In this document: piece by piece, positions 1 through 11,000 of the stretch
Layout of the letters: the number at the start of each line of letters is the position of its first letter
How positions within the stretch are numbered: the first letter of the stretch is position 1
Assembly: GCA_903913865.1 (NCBI GenBank)
Contig: CAIWMU010000097.1
Coordinates: 26,487 to 90,486, forward strand
From: an uncultured Verrucomicrobia subdivision 3 bacterium
GTDB taxonomy: Bacteria; Verrucomicrobiota; Verrucomicrobiia; Limisphaerales; UBA8199
DNA: 64,000 bases
Direction of reading: 5' to 3'
The notes under the pieces: generated by a model
Seen by the model: only the letters and a program-made list of their open reading frames with translations
What the model was told of the DNA's origin: nothing
Database searches by the model: none
Position numbers and translations under genes: made by a program

Positions 1-1575
1 GCAGCCGGGCCCAGCAACGATTCCGAGCCCAGGGAACTGCTCGTGCTGAAACTGGATCCGGCGAAGCCCCACCAAACGATAGTTGGTTTCGGTGCTTCCG
101 ATGCCTGGAGGCTGCAAATGGTGGGGAAGTATTGGCCCAAGGAGAAGCGGAACAGCATCGCCGATTTGCTCTTTAGCTCGAAAATTTCCGGGGACGGAAA
201 GCCGCAAGGCATCGGCCTGTCTCTGTGGCGATTCTACGTCGGCTCAGGAAGCATGGAGCAAGGGGCTCAGAGCGGCATAGCAGATGAATGGCGCCGGGCT
301 GAGTGCTTCCAAAGGCCGGATGGCACCTACGACTGGTCAAAGCAACAGGGCCAACGCTGGTTCCTGGAAGCTGCCCGATCCCGGGGTGTTCCCGCCTTCC
401 TGGCCTTCTCCATCGCCCCTCCTGCCCACTTGGCCCAAAACGGGAAGGCTCACGGGGCGGGAACGAATTCCATGAATATTCAGCCCGGCAAACTGGCTGA
501 ATACGCAAGGTTTCTAGCTGATGTGATGGAACACTTTGAGAAAGATCTAAACCTGCCCTTCCAGTTCTTAAGCCCGGTGAACGAGCCCCAGTGGGATTGG
601 GGCAGATCCAACAATCAGGAGGGAACGGCTGTCAGCAATGCGGAGTGCTGCGAGTTTGCCAGGCTGCTGGGTGCGGACTTGAACCGTCGGCACCTCGGGA
701 CCAAAATCGTTTTTGGCGAGTCAGCCAATATCTCATATTTGTATTCTCCAAACAAACTCCCGGGGCGCGGTGATCAGATTCGCGATTTCCTCGACAAGGA
801 TTCCGAACACCTCCTGACCGGACTTCCGAACGTCGCCAATGTGATTTCCGGGCACAGTTACGGGACCACATGGCCCCTCGATGTGTTGATCAGAGACAGG
901 ATGTCGCTGCGGCAAACCCTCGACCAGATCAGCCCGACAACCAGCTACTGGCAGACGGAGTTTTGCATCATGGAGAAGACGGGGGAGATCGGGAGCGGCT
1001 GGAAGCGCGATTTGGGCATGGATACCGCACTGTATGTCGCCCGAGTCATCCATGCCGATCTAACCATCGCCGACGCCGCTTCATGGCAATGGTGGACGGC
1101 GGTGAGCCGCTTTGATTACAAGGATGGTCTAATCTTCATAGACGACGGGAAATCGTCCGGACTCAGGTCTGCGGACCCCGATTACGCCCGGCGCGACGGC
1201 GAGATCAGGACATCGAAGCTACTCTGGGCCCTGGGCAATTACTCACTGTTCGTCCGGCCTGGAATGGTTCGGATTGATGTCCGGCTTCTGGATGGAAACG
1301 AAACGGTCTCCGAAGAGCGCCATGGACTGCTGGTTTCGGCCTATGCGGACAAAAGCATCCGGAGACAGGTCATCGTTCTTGTAAACCGGAGTGAGGTGGA
1401 GCGGGTCGTGGCCATTCCATCGGCCACCGCATCAACCCTCACCACCTATGTCACATCAGCAACCCTGGATTTGCAGAAACAGGCAGCAGGCCAGCACACA
1501 GTCCCGATTCCCAGGCGATCCGTGGTAACTGTCGTAGTGGATGAAGGCTCGCCCCTCACAACCAAACCTCAATGA
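1..1575 (+). CDS. GH30-like O-glycosyl hydrolase (endo-beta-1,6-galactanase-like), 5' end truncated by the window edge
   Basis: ORF frame stays open to base 1; IVGFGASDAW, FLSPVNEPQWDW and YWQTEFCIM motifs are typical of GH30. Confidence 0.75.
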   Translation, partial: AAGPSNDSEPRELLVLKLDPAKPHQTIVGFGASDAWRLQMVGKYWPKEKRNSIADLLFSSKISGDGKPQGIGLSLWRFYVGSGSMEQGAQSGIADEWRRAECFQRPDGTYDWSKQQGQRWFLEAARSRGVPAFLAFSIAPPAHLAQNGKAHGAGTNSMNIQPGKLAEYARFLADVMEHFEKDLNLPFQFLSPVNEPQWDWGRSNNQEGTAVSNAECCEFARLLGADLNRRHLGTKIVFGESANISYLYSPNKLPGRGDQIRDFLDKDSEHLLTGLPNVANVISGHSYGTTWPLDVLIRDRMSLRQTLDQISPTTSYWQTEFCIMEKTGEIGSGWKRDLGMDTALYVARVIHADLTIADAASWQWWTAVSRFDYKDGLIFIDDGKSSGLRSADPDYARRDGEIRTSKLLWALGNYSLFVRPGMVRIDVRLLDGNETVSEERHGLLVSAYADKSIRRQVIVLVNRSEVERVVAIPSATASTLTTYVTSATLDLQKQAAGQHTVPIPRRSVVTVVVDEGSPLTTKPQ

Positions 1576-1585
1576 ATCAAACCTC

Positions 1586-4500
1586 ATGATCAAGCTCTTT
1601 CAACGGATCGGACTGTTCTTGCTGATGATCGCAAGACTCACCGCAGCTGAGATCCCCCTCGACGGCACATGGCGGATGCAGCTCGATCCCAGGGACGAAG
1701 GCCTTCAGACACGGCTCTGGGAGAAATCGCTGGGGGACTCCATCACTCTGCCCGGCACCACTGCCCTCGCCGGCAAAGGCGAGCCGTTGTCCATCCCTAT
1801 CAACCTCGTACGGCCTGCGATGCAGAGTCTGCACCAGCGTTTCCGATATATCGGGCCCGCCTGGTATCAGCGGACGGTAAGCATTCCGGCAGATTGGAAG
1901 GATCGGGATATCGTTCTGACGCTTGAACGTGTGATATGGGAAAGTCGGGTCTGGGTTAATGGCCAGGAGATTGCGGCCGAACCGCAGATCAGTCTCACCA
2001 CCCCGCATCGGTTCGACCTCACACCCGGGCTGCGGCCCGGTCAGGAAAACACCCTCACGCTGCGGATCGATAATCGGGAAAAAGTGCCTATCGGGGTCAT
2101 GGGACACTCCTACACGGATGAGACGCAGACGATTTGGAACGGGGTCGTCGGCAGGCTCGTTCTGGAGGCACTGCCGCGAGTCCGAATCGAACATCTGCGG
2201 CTGCGTCCGGATCTAACGCGTGGTGGGGTGGAAGTCACCCTCGACACCCGCAACGGCAGTGACCGGGAACGATCACTGGACCTCTCCCTGCAGGCAGATG
2301 GCCAAAACTTCACCGGGGTTGCGGTCAACCCGTTGAAAACGAAGATCCAGCTGCCCGCAGGTGCAGCCAGACAGACTGTGTTTTATCCCATGGGCCAGGG
2401 TTGTGTGAAATGGTCCGAACTCGACCCGAAGCTCTACAGGATTCGAGCCGTCCTGTCCGGTGATCATGTTCACTCCGAGGTGAGCGACACCTTCGGCATG
2501 CGCGAGTTCAAAGCCATAGATGGTCAGTTTACAATCAACGGCAGGAAAACCTTCCTGAGGGGAGATGTGCAGTGCGCCGAATTTCCGCAAACCGGGCATC
2601 CCGATATGACCGGCCAACAGTGGGAAAAGATATTCAGCACGGCCAAAGCCCACGGCCTGAACCATATGCGATTTCACTCGTGGTGCCCGCCCCGGATTGC
2701 TTTTTCGACGGCTGACCGTTACGGCTTCTACCTGCAGGTTGAGCTGCCAAACTGGACGTTCAAAATGGGGCAGAACCCGCCGGTGGATGACTGGCTCAAA
2801 GCCGAGGGGGTGCGCATCTTTCGCGAATATGGCAACCATCCCTCCTTCGTCATGCTGAGCCTCGGCAACGAACTGACCGGGGATTATGAGAAGATGGACG
2901 AACTGGTCGCATGCTTTCGCAGGCTCGAGCCGCAGATCCTTTTCACGAGCACGACCTACTCATTTTCGCCACGCGGGAGGCTCCCCGGGACCAATGATGA
3001 CTATTTCGTTTCGCAGGAAACCGAGAGCGGCTGGGTGAGGGGGCAGGGCTTTCTGAACAACACTAAACCCAACACGGTGAGCGACTATTCCCAGGGGTTG
3101 TCCTCCATTCACATCCCGCTCGTCACCCACGAAGTGGGTCAGTATGTGGTCTATCCGAATCTGGCAGAACTGCCCAAATACGATTTCACCCCGTTGCGGG
3201 CGACGGCGTGGGAGGCAATCAAAGGGGACCTGGAAAGGAAGGGGCGTGTTGCGGAAGCCGCCCGCTACACCCGCGATTCCGGCAAGCTCGCCGCGCTGCT
3301 TTACAAGGAAGATCTGGAGCGGGCACTCCGCACCAAAGGGCTGGCAGGCATCCAACTCCTCCAGCTCCAGGATTTCCCCGGCCAGAGTTCCGCAACGGTC
3401 GGACTGCTCGACGCCTTCTGGGACAGCAAGGGGATCCTCACGCCCCGGCAGTTCCGGCAGTTCTGTGCGCCGACCGTCCCATTGGCGAGAATGAAAAGGT
3501 TCACCTGGCTGAATAATGAGACGTTCGAGGCCGACATCGAAGTCGCCCATTTCGCCGGGCAGCCTTTGGCGAATGCGAAGACGGTCTGGAACCTGCGCGA
3601 CGGATCCCGTGTGGTCGGGGAAGGATCCTTCCTCGTGGATACCTTGCCTCTAGGCAACGGCATCCCCCTCGGCTCCATTTCCGTCGCCATGGGAGGGATC
3701 CGGGAGGCGTCTCGCCTTACGCTCGAGGTCTCCATTCCCGCCGCGCAGGCCACCAATTCCTGGTCCATCTGGGTTTATCCGGCCCTCCCCACCCCATCGG
3801 ATAGTTCCCCAACCTTTGCAGTCTTCCACGGCGTCGATACAAACACATTGGCCGCTCTGGCAGCCGGAAGGACCGTCCTGCTATTACCGCCGGCTGGGGC
3901 CGTGAAGAAACCCATGCCCGGGCGATTCATCCCCGTCTTCTGGAGTCCGTTGCACTTTCCTGACCAGCCAGGGACTCTCGGGGCGACCATTGATGACACG
4001 CATCCGCTCTGGCGGCAATTCCCGACCGGCACTCATACTGATTGGCAATGGTGGGAGCTCACCTCCAAATCCGTCGCGGTGGACCTTGATGGGCTCGACC
4101 CAGCCATCGCGAAGCCGTTTCGCTTCGTGGACAAATACAACCGTAACGCCATGCCTTCAGCCATCTTCGAGGCAGTTGTGGGGCCGGGGAAACTACTCGT
4201 CTGCACCCTGGATGTGGAGAGCGCGCTTGATAGCCGCATTGTCGCCCGGCAGCTTCGCCGCGCTTTGTTTGCCTACGCATGTTCAGGTGAGTTCGCTCCC
4301 AAAGGAAGGCTGACGACGGATCAACTGGCCGGGCTCATTGGCCAACGGGAGTGGGGGGTTACGAGCACAAGTGAGCATGCTTCGCATCCTGCCGATCTTG
4401 CGGTGGACGGGGATCCAAACACATTTTGGCACTCGGACTGGACGACGGGTACCAAGATGCCCATCTCGCTCACTCTGGACATGCTGGCACCCAGGCTCAT

Positions 4501-4810
4501 CTCAGGATTCAGCTACCTCCCACGGGCGGATATGGTGAATGGCCGGATTGCGCTCTACCGCACCGAGGTATCGCTCAACGGGACGGATTGGCGCGACTGG
4601 GGCAACCCGGGCGGGTTCGCAAACGAAAAAGTCCTTCAAACCGTCGTCTTCCCAAAACCGGTCAGGACTCGATACCTCCGGTTGATTGCGTTGAGCGACC
4701 ATGCCGGCAAGGGTTACGCCGGGGCAGCCGAATTCAAACCGTTGCTGAAAGAAGAGGGCGACGTTCGAGACCTGGGGATCGTGCCCGGACTCAACGACCA
4801 ATCGAAATGA
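1586..4810 (+). CDS. Glycoside hydrolase family 2-like protein with signal peptide and C-terminal F5/8-type (discoidin/CBM32-like) domain
   Basis: MIKLFQRIGLFLLMIARLTAA signal; GH2 sandwich (WYQRTVSIPADW, RVWVNGQEI) and catalytic region (NHPSFVMLSLGNELTGD); C-terminal DGDPNTFWHSDW...RYLRLIAL. Confidence 0.8.
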   Translation: MIKLFQRIGLFLLMIARLTAAEIPLDGTWRMQLDPRDEGLQTRLWEKSLGDSITLPGTTALAGKGEPLSIPINLVRPAMQSLHQRFRYIGPAWYQRTVSIPADWKDRDIVLTLERVIWESRVWVNGQEIAAEPQISLTTPHRFDLTPGLRPGQENTLTLRIDNREKVPIGVMGHSYTDETQTIWNGVVGRLVLEALPRVRIEHLRLRPDLTRGGVEVTLDTRNGSDRERSLDLSLQADGQNFTGVAVNPLKTKIQLPAGAARQTVFYPMGQGCVKWSELDPKLYRIRAVLSGDHVHSEVSDTFGMREFKAIDGQFTINGRKTFLRGDVQCAEFPQTGHPDMTGQQWEKIFSTAKAHGLNHMRFHSWCPPRIAFSTADRYGFYLQVELPNWTFKMGQNPPVDDWLKAEGVRIFREYGNHPSFVMLSLGNELTGDYEKMDELVACFRRLEPQILFTSTTYSFSPRGRLPGTNDDYFVSQETESGWVRGQGFLNNTKPNTVSDYSQGLSSIHIPLVTHEVGQYVVYPNLAELPKYDFTPLRATAWEAIKGDLERKGRVAEAARYTRDSGKLAALLYKEDLERALRTKGLAGIQLLQLQDFPGQSSATVGLLDAFWDSKGILTPRQFRQFCAPTVPLARMKRFTWLNNETFEADIEVAHFAGQPLANAKTVWNLRDGSRVVGEGSFLVDTLPLGNGIPLGSISVAMGGIREASRLTLEVSIPAAQATNSWSIWVYPALPTPSDSSPTFAVFHGVDTNTLAALAAGRTVLLLPPAGAVKKPMPGRFIPVFWSPLHFPDQPGTLGATIDDTHPLWRQFPTGTHTDWQWWELTSKSVAVDLDGLDPAIAKPFRFVDKYNRNAMPSAIFEAVVGPGKLLVCTLDVESALDSRIVARQLRRALFAYACSGEFAPKGRLTTDQLAGLIGQREWGVTSTSEHASHPADLAVDGDPNTFWHSDWTTGTKMPISLTLDMLAPRLISGFSYLPRADMVNGRIALYRTEVSLNGTDWRDWGNPGGFANEKVLQTVVFPKPVRTRYLRLIALSDHAGKGYAGAAEFKPLLKEEGDVRDLGIVPGLNDQSK

Positions 4811-5054
4811 TCGCTGGACCAAAGCGGATGACTTTGAGGAACTTTTGGCAGGAGCATCAAAGTTTTGGGCACTCTAAAAACCAAACTTCCTCCGCCCCTG
4901 CCCTTTGGATCGGTGCGAACTGTTAAAATAGGTAACGGATTTGTCAACTTTGCCAATTGGCACACGCCCGTCAATTTGGTGAAATCTCATTGTACCCAGC
5001 TATGAAAGCACAGCTGGTTGAGAATTAACCGCAGCAATCAAGAAAACCGTCCAT

Positions 5055-5744
5055 ATGAAAAACCGCAGCAGTGGGGCAGGACTCGCAGTGATAACTCTGG
5101 CTCTGGGTTTGGCTAGCCAGGCCCTGGCGCAACCCGTTTTTTCCCACCAACTATTCAGGCCCAACGTGAATCTGGACACGGGAACCCAGAACGGTTGGAC
5201 CGGCACCCTCGGGGAGGCTTTCGCCACCTATCAAGCCGGATCAGTCGTGACCCACCTCGGATATTACGACAGCTTTGGCGACGGTCTGGCTAACAGCCAT
5301 ACGGTTAATCTCTTCCTCAGCACCTCCAGCGGTGGGAGTGGCGGTCCATCCTCGATCCTCGCTTCAGTAGTCGTTCCCTCCGGGACGGCGGCGCCTTTGG
5401 TGGATGGATACCGCTGGGTGACCCTTAGTTCACCTGTGACGTTGCCGGGTAATGCCTGGTACACGCTATCGGCCGATGTGGACGGGGTGGACCTGTTCGG
5501 GGACAAGCTCTCCGGCAGCAGCGTCACCATGGACGACCCTTATTACAGCTTCAATGGGTGGAATTCCTCCTACGCACGCTACGGCAACGATCCTGTGTCC
5601 GACGAACCGAACTTTGGCTCCTATGCCCAGTCCGTTTACCCGGCAGCCAACCTCGGGATCGCCACCATCCCGGAACCCTCAGTCCTGGCCTTGGGCTGCG
5701 CAGGTCTGCTCGCTTTTCTGTTCCGCCGCAGTTTTGGCAAGTAG
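5055..5744 (+). CDS. PEP-CTERM sorted secreted protein
   Basis: N-terminal signal peptide; C-terminus IPEPSVLALGCAGLLAFLFRRSFGK (PEP motif, hydrophobic stretch, Arg cluster). Confidence 0.75.
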   Translation: MKNRSSGAGLAVITLALGLASQALAQPVFSHQLFRPNVNLDTGTQNGWTGTLGEAFATYQAGSVVTHLGYYDSFGDGLANSHTVNLFLSTSSGGSGGPSSILASVVVPSGTAAPLVDGYRWVTLSSPVTLPGNAWYTLSADVDGVDLFGDKLSGSSVTMDDPYYSFNGWNSSYARYGNDPVSDEPNFGSYAQSVYPAANLGIATIPEPSVLALGCAGLLAFLFRRSFGK

Positions 5745-5763
5745 CTCAATTGCTCAAAGCTTT

Positions 5764-5800
5764 AAAAGCCTTCGGCACGGGAAACCGTCCGGAGGCTTTT
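5764..5800 (+). terminator. Intrinsic terminator after the PEP-CTERM gene
   Basis: AAAAGCCTTCGG ... CCGGAGGCTTTT inverted repeat ending in a T run, just after the stop at 5744. Confidence 0.7.
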
Positions 5801-5996
5801 GGGTCAACACCCCCTGTGAACTTAGCCGGAACGATTCAGATTGGAATTGTAAGGAACCGTATCCTGGGCTTGGGGTCTAATGAAAAACGCGAGCTCCGGT
5901 CCTCAACAGGAGGCGAACCAAGCGGTGCCACTTCAAATTGACACTAAAAATAGCACCTCGTCCCTCCGGATTTCCTTTACCAACCAGCGTCTGACA

Positions 5997-6614
5997 TTAC
6001 ATGGCGGGATTCTGACCTGGTCTCACCTTCTCCGCCAGAGGGGGAACCGGGAGCAACGGCCGGATGTTCTGCCCCACGCACCCACGAGCCCCGACTCCTA
6101 CGACCCGAGAGACATTGCACTCTGCTACATGGGGGGCATCATCTGCGGAACCGGCAAACCGTCCCGGATGGTCTTGCTCCAGAACGGTCCTCAAATTGGC
6201 ATATTCCTCCTTTTCGATCGTGCGCGGCTTCTTCGCTGCCTTATTCGAGGAGGCCCCACTTCTGATGTATGCGAGGTATGTCTCTCCGAATTCTTTAAAT
6301 CGTGGTGCCTGAGCAATCACTGGAAGGGCGTTCTGCGACCGCTGCAATCTTAATCGCGCCAACTCACCGACCGCCTGCGGGATGGTCCTTACAGGAACCC
6401 CGGTTGCAGGATCGACGAGCTTTACGCGTCGGACGGACTTCTCGCCGGATTCGGGGTGAACAAATTCGAGCTGGGCATAGAACTGACTGTTGCGCTGCCA
6501 CAACCCCCGGATTGGGTTCTTGCGTCCATCCACAACCTTTGCGAAGCTGGACCTGTGCTTGTTGATGGCAACATCCTGGGTTTTGACCTTAATCGCCGTT
6601 GCTTGCGGTTTCAC
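5997..6614 (-). pseudogene. Truncated tyrosine recombinase/phage integrase remnant (N-terminal part only)
   Basis: Integrase-like N-terminal arm/SAM-like sequence (NPIRGLWQRNSQFYAQLEF...FKEFGETYLAYIRSG...RTIEKEEYANLRTVL); no catalytic R..HxxR..Y domain; located 70 bp from a tRNA. Confidence 0.55.
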
Positions 6615-6683
6615 AACCCATTACTAGCACAAAGTCAATTTCCCGACAGGTCGGAAGTTGTAAGTGATTGCAAATCAAAGGAT

Positions 6684-6771
6684 GCCGGTGTGGCGAAATG
6701 GCAGACGCACAGGACTTAAAATCCTGGGGCCTTAAAAAGCCGTGTGGGTTCAAGTCCCACCACCGGCACCA
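6684..6771 (+). tRNA. tRNA-Leu (anticodon UAA), CCA encoded
   Basis: Acceptor GCCGGTG pairs with CACCGGC, followed by A + CCA; anticodon loop CTTAAAA; long variable arm; TTCAAGTCC T-arm. Confidence 0.92.
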
Positions 6772-7047
6772 TCCATTGAATTTCTGAGCAATCCCTGCTG
6801 TCTCAAGGATGCACCGTTCTGGAAAATGAACCGCACATCCTCCCCGGTCTCCACAAACTTCCTTTCCAAAGGACTTCAGGCAGATCCAAACGCGGAAATC
6901 TCCACGTGGTGGTTTTCTGGCTTTTATTCGTAAATTCACAAAGGTCTCCCAAGGCACATCGATTCTTCCGACGGAGTTCAAAGGAATTTCTATTGGCGCA
7001 GGTGCCATGCGAGGCGTAGTCTGGCTTAAACGGCGGTTTTCCATCAC

Positions 7048-8049
7048 ATGAAAGCACGCATCATAAAACCTGCATCGCAGAAGATATTCGCCAATCGTTT
7101 TCGGCTCAGCGGCACTGGAAACCTGGCACAGGGTCCACATCGAGCCTCTTGGAGCCAATCACCCGAGTCCCCTCAGGATGCGTGCCCTATAAGCTCGCTG
7201 GATTCATTCGCAGGCCCCATCTCAGACAAGCCACCCCGGGCAGGGTTGATTCCCGCAGTTCCGCGTGCCGGGCTGCGGGGGTTCACCCTGGTAGAGTTGC
7301 TGGTGGTTCTGGCGATGGGAGCACTGCTCACGCTGATCACAGCCACCTCACTCGGGCACAGTCAGACGTCCACGGACCGCAATGTTTGCTTGAGCAATCT
7401 GCGCCAGCTCTCCCTGGCGTGGCAAATGTATGCCGACGACTATTCGGGATCCTGCATGGCGAACCCGGCAACGGTCAGTTCAAGTTACTTAAATTGGGCT
7501 AGGGGCGTGCTCGATTACAACGTCGCAAACGCGGACAACTTCAACACCTCCTACCTTACAAATCCCATCTCCGCCGCGATGGGCCTTTATGTGAGGTCGC
7601 CGACCCTGTTTCGCTGTCCTGCCGATCTGATCACACTGAATCGGAGTGGCGTTCCCTCACTGCGGGTGAGAAGCTACTCAATGAACGGCTATGTCGGCCA
7701 GGGCGCCTCCGCCTACAGCGCCGGGTATCAAGTGATGACCAGCACAACCCAACTTGGGCATCCGGAGCGAACCTTCATCCTGCTGGAGGAGCATAGTGAT
7801 AGCATCAACGACGGTTCATTTTTTGTGGACGTCCAGATGACCAGTGCCGCCGCCCGCTTTGTCGATATTCCTGCCGCATTTCACTCCGGTGGCGCAAATC
7901 TTGCCATGGGGGATGGCCATGCTGAATACTGGCAGTGGATGGACCCCCGCACGATGCCTCCTGTCACCATGGGAATGGTCGTCCCGGCGACATCGCCAAA
8001 CAACCCGGATGTGGCACGACTTCAAAAGGCGGCATCCTTCCGCCCGTGA
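7048..8049 (+). CDS. Type II secretion-like pseudopilin (prepilin N-terminal methylation motif)
   Basis: GFTLVELLVVLAMGALL motif; C-terminal FHSGGANLAMGDGHAEYW typical of verrucomicrobial/planctomycetal pseudopilins; true start uncertain. Confidence 0.75.
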   Translation: MKARIIKPASQKIFANRFRLSGTGNLAQGPHRASWSQSPESPQDACPISSLDSFAGPISDKPPRAGLIPAVPRAGLRGFTLVELLVVLAMGALLTLITATSLGHSQTSTDRNVCLSNLRQLSLAWQMYADDYSGSCMANPATVSSSYLNWARGVLDYNVANADNFNTSYLTNPISAAMGLYVRSPTLFRCPADLITLNRSGVPSLRVRSYSMNGYVGQGASAYSAGYQVMTSTTQLGHPERTFILLEEHSDSINDGSFFVDVQMTSAAARFVDIPAAFHSGGANLAMGDGHAEYWQWMDPRTMPPVTMGMVVPATSPNNPDVARLQKAASFRP

Positions 8050-8070
8050 CCCCATCAAACAGGACCCACA

Positions 8071-11000
8071 ATGAATTTTTCGAGGATAATGCGCACCGCG
8101 CTCGCCGCCCTGGCCACCCTCCCTCTGATCGCCATGGGGATGCCGCTCGTTCAGTCCCCTACGATTCCCCAGTTCGCCTCAGTGGGTGCGGGCGGAGATT
8201 GCCACAACCCGGGCATCAGCGCTGATGGACGGTTCGTTGTGTTCGTCAGCTCGGCCGAGAATCTGGTGACGAATGACAATAATGGCGCTTTTGATGTGTT
8301 TGTCCGGGATCGGCTACTGGCAAAAACGATCCTGGTGAGCACGGACGCGGCAGGTGCGAGCAGCGCCAATGGCGCTTCCATCGCCGCCAGCATCAGTGCG
8401 AACGGCCGTTTTGTCGTGTTTGAAAGCACGGCGAGCAATCTGGTGACAAACGACAACAATCAGGTTGCAGACGTGTTTCTGCGTGACCTGCAGGCTGGCA
8501 CAACAACACTGCTCAGTGTCAACACCCTTGGGACCCTCCCCGGAAATCTCGAATCCACCTCCCCGGCAATAACGCCGGATGGCCGGTATGTCCTTTTCTG
8601 CAGCCGTGCCTCCACCCTCGCGTCGGGAGACGCGAACAGCGCAGTCGATCTGTTTGTGCGGGACATCGCCTCCGGCACCACCACACTGGCCAGCCGCAGT
8701 TACTTGAAAACCACAAGCCATACAGGCTCGCAGGCGGTGTGGTCGGGCCCGCGCCAGATCAGTGATGATGGGCGCAGGATCGCGTTCGACAGCACTGCCG
8801 TGAATGTTGTGGCCTCGGACACCAACGCCAAAATGGATGTCTTCGTGGCGGATCTGGCCGGGTCCAACATTCTGGTCAGTGTCAGCTCAGCTGGCACCGG
8901 TTTTGGCAATGGCACCTCGCAAAGCCCTTCCATGGAAGCCACAGGCCGGTATGTCGCCTTCCAAAGCGCATCATCCAACATCGCCACAAACGACACCGGA
9001 CTAAATCTGAACGTGTTTCGACGGGACCTTCTGGACCGCACCACCACCCTCGTCAGCGTGAACACGAATGGGGTCGCATCAAGCTCCGGCATCTCAACAT
9101 CCCCCGTCCTGAGCAGACAGGGCAATGCCATCCTGTTCTTGAGCACGGCAAATGATCTGGTTCAAAATGACACCAACACGGTGGGGGCGGATCTTTTCCT
9201 GCGTGATTTCACTTCAAAGAAAACCACCCTGGTGGATGTCAGGGCCGGAATGGCGACCACCCCGACCCCGATCTCTTCGTTCACTCCCGGCATCTCTGCA
9301 GACGGGCGCTTTGTCCTCTACCTGGACTCCTCCAGAAACCTTGTAATCTTCGACGCCACCACCGGGGGACGCACCACCCTCGCCACAAACGCTACTGGTT
9401 CCGATGCGGTCATGACGGATGACGCATCCTTCATAGCCTTCGTTGGCCAGAGTGATCAGGCGGGTGTGCGAAACATCTTTTTGCACGACCGCCTCGGCCG
9501 CACCACGGAACTCGTTTCCCGTTCCGTGGCAACCCTGTCCGCTGCCGCAGGGGCAGGCATCAGCCGTGTAATCCCGGGCGGCATCAGTTCCAACGGACAG
9601 TTTATCGTTTTTGAAAGCCAGGGCTGCAACTGGGCCGCGAATGACACGAATGGCACCCGCGATGTCTTTATATGTGATCTGAACGACAGGGCCGCCGGAC
9701 CACTGCGCCTCGGAGGAATCATCCCCGGCCTGTCAGCAGGGCCGCTCCGGCGTCCGGTAATCAGTCCGGACGCTCGTTGGATTGTGTTTGAGGGCATTCC
9801 GGATTCCACCCCGGTGGCAAGCCTTGCCAGCCGTTTCAGTCTTTATGCCTTCGATCGTATCTCCCGGACGAACCTGCCTGTCGGCGGCGTTGGGAGTGTT
9901 CTCGCCGCGTCGAATCCATCACTGAGCCAGCAGGGAAGCACGATCGCTTTTCAAAGCAGCGAATCTGGAGTCGGAGGCTATGCCACCACGGTTGGCCAGA
10001 TTTATTATCGCGATCTTACCAGAAGCACAAACCGGCTCATCAGCCTCGACCCCGCCAAAACGACCCCGGGCAATGCCAGGTCCTCGGATCCTTCGATCAG
10101 TCCCGATGGACGGTATGTTGCCTACCTCAGCGCGGCGGGCAATCTCCTGACAACAACGATATCGGGGATAAATGCCTACCTGTGGGATTCAGTGGGAGGA
10201 TCGAACATCCTGATTAGCACCTCCGCAGGAGGGGCGGCCCTTGGACAGGTCACCCAGGTTGCCTTCAGATCCAACGGTTCCCTCATTTCATTCCAGCAGG
10301 GCAGCACCAACTACATCTATAGCATCACCAACCGCGCAATTCTCTCCACCCTCACGGATGCCGCCAATATCTCGATGTCGGCGGACGGTCGCTTCGTGGC
10401 GTGTGAGCGCAACGCCAGCTACGCCGCAATCGACACGAACTCGAGCACCGATATTTACGTCATAGACCGCACCACAGGGCAATCCACCCTGGTTAGTGTC
10501 AACTCGCGCGGCACGGGATCCGGCAAAGGCCGCTCGACTGCCCCTGTCCTTTCCTCCCATGGCCGCTATGTGATCTTCCGCAGCCGGGCCTCGGACCTCG
10601 TGCCGGGCGACACGAACAACGCCAGTGATGTTTTTCTGCGGGATCTGGTTCTCAAACGAACCATCCTCCTGAGTGCCGCCCGGGATGGATTTGGAACCGG
10701 GAACAAACTTTCCACCAACCCGATGATGAGTGCCGATGGTTCCACCATACTCTTCGAGAGCGATGCCTCCGATCTGGTAACGGATGATGCCAACGGATCA
10801 AGGGACACTTGGTTGCTCCGGCTGACACATGGAGATACCGACTCCGATGGACTCCCTGATGACTGGGAACTCGCATACTTCAACACTCTGGGGCGGGATG
10901 GAACCGGGGATTACGACGGGGACGGGCAAAGTGACAGGGCAGAATGGCTGTCGGGCACGGACCCAACCAATTCCTCGTCCGTGCTTCATGTCCTGACCCT

